This document shows, in pieces, positions 6,398 to 12,582 of a stretch of 19,990 nucleotides of DNA. Source of the DNA: DATKZB01 sp035528235 (GTDB lineage: Bacteria; Planctomycetota; Phycisphaerae; FEN-1346). The stretch covers positions 1 through 19,990 of the forward strand of contig DATKZB010000173.1 in NCBI GenBank assembly GCA_035528235.1, in the 5' to 3' direction. The stretch's first letter is position 1. Each line of letters opens with the position of its first letter. The notes under the pieces were generated by a model. That model had not been told where the DNA came from, made no database searches, and saw nothing but the letters and a program-made list of their open reading frames with translations. The position numbers and the translations under genes are program-made.

Positions 6398-7366
6398 ATG
6401 GTCCGTCTGCCGTCTTCCTCGATGTCCGCCGTGACCGAGGTATCGCTTGCGGCCGCCGACGACCGCGCCTGGGACCGCCTGATGGCCTGGCTGGCCCTGT
6501 ACATTCCGACGTACGGCACGAGCATGGCGTTGCACACGGCCGTCGTGCTGCTGATGGCGTTCATGGTCATGACGATGCCGACGGATCAGGTGCCGTTCAA
6601 CGTGACGGCGTCGGCCTTCATGCCGCTGAAGTACGAGTTCGCGAAGCGCCAGGCCGCCGACCGGCCGCCGCAGTACCGCGGCAAGGCGCGGCCGGAGCCG
6701 GGCAGCCTCGCGCACACGTCGACGCCTAAGCCGGTCCAGGACGTGGCGCGGAACTGGCGCGACCAGTTGATAGTCATCGGCGATGGCACGAGCGGGCGCG
6801 ACATCGGCGACACCGGCGGGCCCAGCAGCCAGCGGATTTTCGCCACGTCTGACAGGGGGCCGAGCGTCGAAGGCGTCCGCAAGATCGTCTACGTGGTCGA
6901 CCGCTCGGGCAGCATGGGCGATTCGCTCGACGTCGTGAAGGTGGAACTGAAGCGGAGCCTGACCGAACTGGGCGACGACGCCGAGTTCCACGTCATCTTC
7001 TATTCGAGCGGCCCCCCGGCCGAGATGCCGACGCGGCGGCTGGTCCCGGCCACGGAGCGAAACAAGGAACTCGCGTGCGAATTCATCGACCATGTGGTGG
7101 CCCAGGGCCAGACCGACCCGTCGCAGGCCATCCGGCGGGCGCTGGCGGCGGGGCCGGAACTCATCTACCTTCTGACCGACGGCGAGTTCGACCGGGCCAT
7201 CATCGACCTCGTCCGACACGAGAACGCCGGACGCAACGTGCGGGTCTTCACCATCGGATTCGTGTACCGGGCGGGCGAGGAGATCCTGAGGCAGATCGCC
7301 CGGGAGAACCACGGCGAGTATAAATTCATCTCGCGCGACGACCTGGAGTGGGTCGACGGCCCGTAG
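6398..7366 (+). CDS. Membrane-anchored VWA-domain protein, TonB-like N-terminus (paralogue 1)
   Basis: A 322-residue protein with a short cytoplasmic N-terminus, one transmembrane helix (about 42-60), a Gly/Pro-rich linker and a C-terminal von Willebrand A domain (about 160-320) predicted in the periplasm. The metal-ion-dependent adhesion site is complete: Asp168-x-Ser170-x-Ser172 (DRSGSM), the Thr in QGQTDPS and the Asp in LLTDGEFD. At the start of the helix Ser42 and His46 show the S-x3-H spacing of the TonB transmembrane segment. The ATG at 6398 has a full AAGGAGG 7 nt upstream; no zinc ribbon precedes it. It is closely related to the VWA gene at 8496 and converges on the lipoprotein gene. 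Ligand and partner are unknown. Confidence 0.85.
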   Translation: MVRLPSSSMSAVTEVSLAAADDRAWDRLMAWLALYIPTYGTSMALHTAVVLLMAFMVMTMPTDQVPFNVTASAFMPLKYEFAKRQAADRPPQYRGKARPEPGSLAHTSTPKPVQDVARNWRDQLIVIGDGTSGRDIGDTGGPSSQRIFATSDRGPSVEGVRKIVYVVDRSGSMGDSLDVVKVELKRSLTELGDDAEFHVIFYSSGPPAEMPTRRLVPATERNKELACEFIDHVVAQGQTDPSQAIRRALAAGPELIYLLTDGEFDRAIIDLVRHENAGRNVRVFTIGFVYRAGEEILRQIARENHGEYKFISRDDLEWVDGP

Positions 7367-7376
7367 GGCAAACGAA

Positions 7377-7412
7377 GCGCGAGCGTCTCGCCGTTGGGCG
7401 GGACGCTCGCGC
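7377..7412. terminator. Bidirectional terminator hairpin between convergent genes
   Basis: A 16-bp stem with a single G-U pair and a GTTG loop (7377-7392 pairing with 7397-7412) lies between the stop codons of the VWA gene and the lipoprotein gene. On the minus strand the stem is followed by TTCGTTT, so termination looks better for the lipoprotein transcript; the plus side has only GT-rich sequence. Confidence 0.75.
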
Positions 7413-7434
7413 GGGTGGTCGATGGGTGTTTGCT

Positions 7435-8202
7435 TTAGCCCTTGGGCTTCTCGGCCGGGGGCGTCGGGGCCGGTGTCTCGACCGGCCTCTCAACGGGTGA
7501 CTGGCCGATCTTCGGATCGAGGGCCGTGCCTTGGGTGGAGGTATCGCCGGTGGTCGCGGGCATGGCGACGGGGCCCATGGCCTTGGGCCTGAGCCAGCGG
7601 ACCTGGTCCACCTGGTAGTAATCGTCGATGCGCGAGAGGTCGACTGCGTAGATCATGGGCCCTTGCCGCAACTGGAGTTTCGGCTTGCTGATGTTGCGGT
7701 CAACGACCTCCCAGAAGAGGCCGGCGTTGGCGGTCAGGACCGAGCGGACGCCGAAGGACTTGGGCTGAAGGAGTCGGGCCAGCCAGTTGTTCAGGCCCAT
7801 CTGGGCGGCGCCGACGGGGCTCCAGAGGAACTGTTTCAGGATGATGCCCTTGGGCTGGTCCTCGGTGGGATCGACGCGGCTGCCCGAGGCGATCTCGACG
7901 TAGAGTTCTTTGTCGACGGGCGTGGCGTCGTCGAGATTCTTGAGGATCTCGGCCACGCGCTTGTCGATCAGGGCCGGGTGCGAGGCGAAGGTCTCGTCCC
8001 AGATTCGGGCGGCCTCGGCCGTGACCTGGACGGGCTTCATGTTCTCGGCCGTCCCGACCATCTTCTCGTGGAAGCGGGTGGAATAGGTCTTGTAGAGTCC
8101 CTGGAACTCCTTCTCGGTGGCGGACTTCTCGCCCTCGCCACTGCACCCGACCGCTACCATGGCCAAGGCGGCCACCATTGCGAACAGAACCGCGTGTCTC
8201 AT
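7435..8202 (-). CDS. Predicted lipoprotein of unknown function
   Basis: A 255-residue protein with a hydrophobic signal and a lipobox-like VAVGC ending at Cys20, so it is probably exported and lipid-anchored. No enzymatic domain was recognised. The mature part is mixed alpha/beta with a segment predicted to wind around ILKQFLWSPVG, and it ends in a Pro/Thr-rich, probably disordered tail of about 50 residues. The ATG at 8202 is preferred because AGGAG lies 6 nt before it; the ATG at 8208 is only 2 nt from that site. It has its own good promoter and a terminator, so it is a single-gene unit set between the two VWA genes. A role with them is only inferred from position. Confidence 0.7.
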   Translation of the reverse strand: MRHAVLFAMVAALAMVAVGCSGEGEKSATEKEFQGLYKTYSTRFHEKMVGTAENMKPVQVTAEAARIWDETFASHPALIDKRVAEILKNLDDATPVDKELYVEIASGSRVDPTEDQPKGIILKQFLWSPVGAAQMGLNNWLARLLQPKSFGVRSVLTANAGLFWEVVDRNISKPKLQLRQGPMIYAVDLSRIDDYYQVDQVRWLRPKAMGPVAMPATTGDTSTQGTALDPKIGQSPVERPVETPAPTPPAEKPKG

Positions 8203-8247
8203 AGCCATCTCCTATGTCTGTGGTTTTTGCCGAAAGTGACCCGTATC

Positions 8248-8276
8248 AGGATATGACGGCCACCCGGTGCCGTCAA
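8248..8276 (-). promoter_or_regulatory. Promoter of the lipoprotein gene
   Basis: On the minus strand TTGACG (8276-8271) and TATCCT (8253-8248) are 17 nt apart. Initiation near 8241 would leave a leader of about 39 nt containing the AGGAG ribosome-binding site. Confidence 0.65.
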
Positions 8277-8428
8277 GCCTATACTACTCTAAATCGGGCC
8301 TGGAGCGGCCAAACTTGAGCCCGATGGGAATCCGTTTTTTTGTCGAACGACGGCACGGCTCGTCCGTATTCTAATGTGCACGGACAGGGGCGGGATGGCT
8401 CGGAGGGTGGCAAAGGGGCGGGAGTGCA

Positions 8429-8457
8429 TTGACAGTCCCGTGGTTTTCCTCTAGGAT
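8429..8457 (+). promoter_or_regulatory. Promoter of the VWA-ExbBD-TPR operon
   Basis: A perfect TTGACA (8429-8434) is followed by a 17-nt spacer and TAGGAT (8452-8457). Initiation near 8464 gives a leader of about 32 nt with AAGGAGG at 8482-8488. No comparable promoter was seen before the following genes, so this probably drives the run to 15396. Confidence 0.75.
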
Positions 8458-8495
8458 ACCCCGTCTTGGGTCGGGTTGACGAAGGAGGTGCCGGG

Positions 8496-9620
8496 ATGGC
8501 CTTCAGGTTCCGCTGTGCCAAGTGCGGCAAACGGGTGACGGCCGAGGAGTCGCCCGGGGCCGCTATGACGTGTCCCCACTGCAACCAGGCGATTGCCGTT
8601 CCGGATGACGCCCAGATGACCGAGGCCGACGGCATGGCCGACGTCGCCCCGGTGGCGGAGGCCGAGCCCGTCGAACCCCTGCCGCCCCAGGCCCAGGGGC
8701 CGCAGGAGGAGGAAGCGCCGCCCGAGGGCGGCATGGACACCGTCATGGGCTGGCTGGCTCTCTACCTGCCCAGTTGGGGCACCAGCGTCGTTCTTCACGT
8801 GGCCGTTTTTATCCTGGCGGCGTTCATGGTGTGGCAGACGCATACCATCCAGCCGCCGTTCAAGTATTCCAGCGCGGTCGTCTCGGAGACCAAGCACAAG
8901 ACCGAGAAGCGCAAGGAACTCAAGAAGCAGCAGTCGCGCGGCAAGATGAAGCCGAACCCGTCGAGCATCGTTCGCCAGTTCACGCAGAACCCCGTGCCGG
9001 ACGTGGCGACGAACCGGATGGAAGTGCTCCAGGTCATCGGCGTGGGCGGCGGCGGCAAGGTCCTGGGCGGGTTCGAGGGACTGGGCAAGGGCGGCCGCGG
9101 GTTCTTCGGCGCCGGCACCGAGACCGAGATCGCCCACAAGATCGTTTACGTGGTCGACCGCTCGGGCAGTATGACCGACTCCATCGACTACGTGAAGTTC
9201 GAGTTGAAACGCAGTATCGGCGAACTGGGTGAGGACACCGAGTTCCACGTCATCTTCTATTCATCGGGCCCGCCGGTCGAGATGCCGACGCGGCGCCTCG
9301 TGGCTGCCACCGAGCGGAACAAACAGTTGGCCTTCGAATTTATCGACGGCATCATCCCCCAGGGCGAGACCGACCCCTCGAAGGCCCTCGACCGGGCCTT
9401 CGCCGTCGGGCCGGAACTCATCTTCCTCCTGACCGACGGCGAGTTCGACCGGGCCATCATCGACCTGGTGAAGCGGTCCAACGTCGGCACGAAGGTCACG
9501 GTGCATACCATCGGCTTCCTCTACCGGACGGGCGAAGCCGTCCTGAAAGAGATCGCCGAGCAGAACAACGGGAACTACAAGTTCGTATCCGAGGCTGACC
9601 TTGCGACACTGGCGAACTAA
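8496..9620 (+). CDS. Zinc-ribbon / TM / VWA protein, TonB-like helix (paralogue 2)
   Basis: A 374-residue protein in four parts. A Cys4 zinc ribbon has CAKC (Cys7, Cys10) and CPHC (Cys26, Cys29). An acidic/Pro-rich stretch follows to about residue 79, then one transmembrane helix (about 97-113) and a Lys-rich and Gly-rich linker into a VWA domain (about 213-374). The adhesion-site residues are intact: DRSGSM with Asp221, Ser223, Ser225, then QGETDPS and LLTDGEFD. The topology should put the ribbon in the cytoplasm and the VWA domain in the periplasm. Ser97 and His101 reproduce the S-x3-H spacing of TonB. The ATG at 8496 has AAGGAGG 7 nt upstream. It is the first gene of an operon with ExbB and two ExbD genes. 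The next gene starts inside its last codons. Confidence 0.88.
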   Translation: MAFRFRCAKCGKRVTAEESPGAAMTCPHCNQAIAVPDDAQMTEADGMADVAPVAEAEPVEPLPPQAQGPQEEEAPPEGGMDTVMGWLALYLPSWGTSVVLHVAVFILAAFMVWQTHTIQPPFKYSSAVVSETKHKTEKRKELKKQQSRGKMKPNPSSIVRQFTQNPVPDVATNRMEVLQVIGVGGGGKVLGGFEGLGKGGRGFFGAGTETEIAHKIVYVVDRSGSMTDSIDYVKFELKRSIGELGEDTEFHVIFYSSGPPVEMPTRRLVAATERNKQLAFEFIDGIIPQGETDPSKALDRAFAVGPELIFLLTDGEFDRAIIDLVKRSNVGTKVTVHTIGFLYRTGEAVLKEIAEQNNGNYKFVSEADLATLAN

Positions 9621-10650
9621 GTCCTGCGCCGTCCTTCTGGCCGCCGCCGGCGCGGTGGCCCTGGCCGCGGCCGCGCGCGCCGATGACCGGATTCGGACCG
9701 GCGCGGGCATCGGGTACGACGGCCAGATCGTCGGCGTGGCCGAGGCCGGCCTGGTCATCAAGGTCGCCGGGGCCGACCGGACCGTGCCGTTCGCCGACAT
9801 CAAGGAGATCACCGCGAGCGCCTTCCCCGACCTGAAACGGGCCGAGGGGGCGTTTGCCAGGGGCATCGCAGGCGAACCGGCGGGCTTTGCCGAGGCCGGC
9901 CGGTTGTACCAGGGGCTTCTGCGCCGCAACGCGCCGCCGTGGCTCCGCGTGGTCGTTCAGTGGCGGATGTACGGGCTGTACGTCGAATCCGGACGCGTCA
10001 GCGAGGCCGTCGACGCGTACATCGGGATGGCCCGGGTCAGCCCGGGCCTGGTGGCCGACCTGAGGCTGCCATCGCCGACCGAGGATGACCACGAGGCCAA
10101 CAAGACGATGCTCGCCAAGGTCGAGCGGACGCTGCGGACGGCCGGGGGCAAGCCCTACGCCGACGCCCTCCGCAACCTCCGCGTGGCCCTGCTGCTTCTG
10201 GAGGGCGAACCCAGGGACATCCTGCCGTTGCTGGAGCCCCTGCTGGCCAGCAAGGACGCCAACGTCCGCGAGACGGCCATGGTGCGGAAACTCGAATTGC
10301 TCCTGGTCACCGGCGAGACGGCCGGCGCCTCGGAGTGGATCGAGCAGGTCGAGGCCGCCGTCCGCGACGAGGCCAAGCCCGAGATGGCGTACTGGCGAGG
10401 CCGCGTCCGGGAGGCCAAGGGCGAACACGTTGCGGCCGCCCTGGAGTACATGCGCCTGGTGATCCTGAATCCCGCAAAGAACCGCAATCGCACCGCCGAG
10501 GCCTTGTGGCGGAGCGGTAAGGCGCTGGAGGCCGTCCAGGCCCCCCGCCAGGAAGCGGTCGCCGTCTACAACGAGGCCGTCAAACAGTACGCCGGCACGC
10601 CCGGCGCCGAACGGGCCCGGCGGGCACTGGCCCGCCTCGGGGCCAAGTAG
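9601..10650 (+). CDS. Exported helical-repeat (TPR-like) protein
   Basis: A 349-residue protein with a clear Sec signal: RHWRTK n-region, Ala/Leu-rich core, likely cleavage after ARA at residue 27. Residues 28-80 look like a small beta domain (strands around YDGQIVGVAEAGLVIKVAG). The rest is helical with TPR-like pairs, for example around 120-150 and near the C-terminus (EAVAVYNEAVKQYAGTPGAERARRAL). The start is TTG at 9601, which overlaps the VWA gene by 20 nt; GAGG lies 6 nt upstream, and only this start gives the complete basic n-region. Predicted periplasmic, probably a scaffold or adaptor of the ExbBD machine; no precise function is known. Confidence 0.8.
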   Translation: MRHWRTKSCAVLLAAAGAVALAAAARADDRIRTGAGIGYDGQIVGVAEAGLVIKVAGADRTVPFADIKEITASAFPDLKRAEGAFARGIAGEPAGFAEAGRLYQGLLRRNAPPWLRVVVQWRMYGLYVESGRVSEAVDAYIGMARVSPGLVADLRLPSPTEDDHEANKTMLAKVERTLRTAGGKPYADALRNLRVALLLLEGEPRDILPLLEPLLASKDANVRETAMVRKLELLLVTGETAGASEWIEQVEAAVRDEAKPEMAYWRGRVREAKGEHVAAALEYMRLVILNPAKNRNRTAEALWRSGKALEAVQAPRQEAVAVYNEAVKQYAGTPGAERARRALARLGAK

Positions 10651-10729
10651 CCCCGCTCCGGCCGGCGCGAGACCAGGGGAACCAACGCACACCGCATTCA
10701 GGGGACTACCGATGAAGGAGTTCACGCAC

Positions 10730-11473
10730 ATGAGTAAGAAAAGGGCGTTCATCCTGCTGCTGGTCGCTGTCCTTGTGGGGCTGACGGTCGCCTGCCCGGC
10801 GTTTGCCGAGGAGGGCGAGAAGAAGATCCGCCGGACCCTTTTCGGCATCATGTCGCAGGCGACGTTTACCGACGCGGCCGGCTGCGCCGTCATGATGGTC
10901 ATTTACGCCTGCTCGATCGCCTCGATCGCGCTGATCATCGAGCACGGCATCACGATCCGCCGCTCCGTCATCGTGCCGGAACTGTCGGTCGCCCAGGTCA
11001 AGACGATGTTCGACGAGCGCCGGTTCCGCGAGGCGCTGGAGTTCTGCCAGAACGACCCATCGTTCGTCTCGGGCGTCGTCCATGCCGGTCTCATCGAGGC
11101 CGCCAACGGCTACGAGGCCATGGAGAACGCCATGCAGGACGCCGCCGGCGAACGTACCTCCCGGCTTTACCGCAAGATCGAGTGGCTCAACCTCCTCGGG
11201 AACGTGGCCCCCATGCTCGGCCTGCTCGGTACCGTGTGGGGCATGATCGTGGCCTTCGGCGAAATCGAGGCCAAGGGTGGCAAGGCCAACCCCGAGGACC
11301 TGGCCGGCGGTATCATGGTGGCCCTGGTCTCGACGTTTGCGGGCCTGGTGGTGGCGATTCCCGCCCTGGCGGGCTACGGCATCTTCCGCAGCCGCATCGA
11401 ACAGATGGCCATGGAGGCCTCTCTGGTGGCCGAGGAACTGCTGGCCAACTTCAAGCCCTCGGCAGGCGAGTAG
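10730..11473 (+). CDS. exbB: MotA/TolQ/ExbB family proton-channel protein
   Basis: A 247-residue member of the MotA/TolQ/ExbB family, the pentameric stator subunit of proton-driven motors. It has an N-terminal signal-like helix (1-26, ending PAFAEE) and three transmembrane segments at about 51-70, 155-176 and 192-216. The cytoplasmic region between the first two carries the basic and acidic helices typical of ExbB, and NVAPMLGLLGTVWGM is the family hallmark. The ATG at 10730 follows AAGGAG by 9 nt; an ATG at 10712 with AGGGGA 6 nt upstream is an equal alternative and adds six residues. It lies directly before two exbD genes. TolQ versus ExbB cannot be separated by sequence alone; the symbol follows the ExbD neighbours. 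Confidence 0.88.
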   Translation: MSKKRAFILLLVAVLVGLTVACPAFAEEGEKKIRRTLFGIMSQATFTDAAGCAVMMVIYACSIASIALIIEHGITIRRSVIVPELSVAQVKTMFDERRFREALEFCQNDPSFVSGVVHAGLIEAANGYEAMENAMQDAAGERTSRLYRKIEWLNLLGNVAPMLGLLGTVWGMIVAFGEIEAKGGKANPEDLAGGIMVALVSTFAGLVVAIPALAGYGIFRSRIEQMAMEASLVAEELLANFKPSAGE

Positions 11474-11536
11474 CGGCCGCGACGCCCCGCCGCCGACGTC
11501 GTCGCACGGCGAAGGGGGCCCTGAAAGGAACGAGCC

Positions 11537-12010
11537 ATGGCTCATGTGAAGAAGAAGAGCGCCAACACCGGCGCCGTCAGCATGAACATGACGCCGATGA
11601 TCGACATCGTGTTCCAGCTCATCATCTTCTTCCTGCTGACCAGCCAGTTCCAGCAACTGGAGATCGAGCAGGTCACGCTGCCGATGTCGATCGCCGCCAT
11701 GCCCAAAGATCCGTTCCAGTTCCGCAACGTCGTCATCAACATCGTCAACCCCGACAACCCCGAGGTCATCGTGCTCGGCCGCACCATGGATTACCGTGTC
11801 ATTGAGGGTGATAACGAACTCTCGGCGTACCTGAAGGACCGCAAACTCAGCGTGATCGAGGGCGGCGAGAAATTGAACGTCATCCTTCGGGCCGACGCCA
11901 TGGTTCCCTACGAGGCCGTGGCCAGCGTCATGCTGGCCGCCGGCCGCGCCGAGATCCAGGGCTGGTGGATCACCACCGAGATGGAGAAGGACGAGGACAA
12001 GAAGAGGTGA
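11537..12010 (+). CDS. exbD: ExbD/TolR family protein (first copy)
   Basis: A 157-residue biopolymer-transport protein with a short cytoplasmic N-terminus, one transmembrane helix (about 18-38) and a periplasmic domain. MTPMIDIVFQLIIFFLL carries the proton-carrying aspartate, Asp23, equivalent to Asp25 of E. coli ExbD. The periplasmic part shows the usual alternating strand/helix pattern including LNVILRADAMVPYEAV. The ATG at 11537 is preceded by AAGGA, 63 nt after exbB. It ends in a charged tail (EKDEDKKR). It is expected to pair inside the ExbB pentamer with itself or with the second ExbD encoded downstream. Confidence 0.9.
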   Translation: MAHVKKKSANTGAVSMNMTPMIDIVFQLIIFFLLTSQFQQLEIEQVTLPMSIAAMPKDPFQFRNVVINIVNPDNPEVIVLGRTMDYRVIEGDNELSAYLKDRKLSVIEGGEKLNVILRADAMVPYEAVASVMLAAGRAEIQGWWITTEMEKDEDKKR

Positions 12011-12028
12011 TGCCGACTCGCGTCGGCA
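12011..12028 (+). other. Small hairpin between the two exbD genes
   Basis: TGCCGAC-TCGC-GTCGGCA forms a perfect 7-bp stem with a 4-nt loop immediately after the first exbD stop and before the ribosome-binding site AGGAG (12037-12041) of the second. There is no U-run, so it is more likely an RNA processing or stoichiometry element than a terminator. Confidence 0.4.
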
Positions 12029-12047
12029 CGCCTCGCAGGAGCCTGAC

Positions 12048-12500
12048 ATGGCCAAGGTGATGAAACGCGAACAGCCGCGCAAGATGCAGCCGCCCATGAC
12101 GCCCATGATCGACTGCATCTTTCAACTGATCATCTTCTTCATGCTGATGCCCAACTTCCAGGCCGGCGAGGGGTACCTCACGACGAACCTCCCGACGACC
12201 TCCGGACCGGTCGCCGGTAAGCAACAGAAGGACGTCCAGCGCATCAAGATCGAGCTGGAGGTCCCCGACGACGACGATAAGAGCGTCAACATCATCCTGA
12301 ATGAAAACCAGGTGTTCGGCCGCAACTTCGGGGGCCTCCTGGCGGCGCTCCAGGGCCTGAAGGCCCGCGGTCTGGCCGCCGACCACCCCGTCCTGATCTC
12401 GCCCTGGATGGGCACCCGACACAAGTGGGTTGTCACGGCCTTCGACATGGCGGTGGCGGCCCGGTTCACGAACATCCACTTTGCCGTGCCGTACGACTGA
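12048..12500 (+). CDS. ExbD/TolR family protein (second, divergent copy)
   Basis: A 150-residue ExbD-family protein. The transmembrane segment MTPMIDCIFQLIIFFML holds Asp22 at the position of the essential aspartate. Apart from this helix it shares little with the first copy: the periplasmic part has an acidic loop (PDDDDK) and a different C-terminus (HFAVPYD). The ATG at 12048 has AGGAG 6 nt upstream. Two ExbD proteins with one ExbB suggest a heterodimer in the pore or alternative stators. Confidence 0.88.
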   Translation: MAKVMKREQPRKMQPPMTPMIDCIFQLIIFFMLMPNFQAGEGYLTTNLPTTSGPVAGKQQKDVQRIKIELEVPDDDDKSVNIILNENQVFGRNFGGLLAALQGLKARGLAADHPVLISPWMGTRHKWVVTAFDMAVAARFTNIHFAVPYD

Positions 12501-12582
12501 TGCGCCGGCGCGGCCGACGGGCCGGCCGACCCGAGCGGCAGGTCCGATGCCATCCGCTCCACTATCACGCTCAGGGGAGAAC

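Noticed and set aside
6398..9620. Bat aerotolerance-type operon, because of the membrane VWA proteins
   Set aside because: No MoxR ATPase or DUF58 gene is present, and the helix lies before the VWA domain rather than on both sides of it.
12430..12582. Earlier start for the large TPR protein inside the second exbD gene
   Set aside because: It would give an Arg/Pro-rich leader without signal-peptide features; the GTG at 12583 has a ribosome-binding site and leads straight into the signal peptide.
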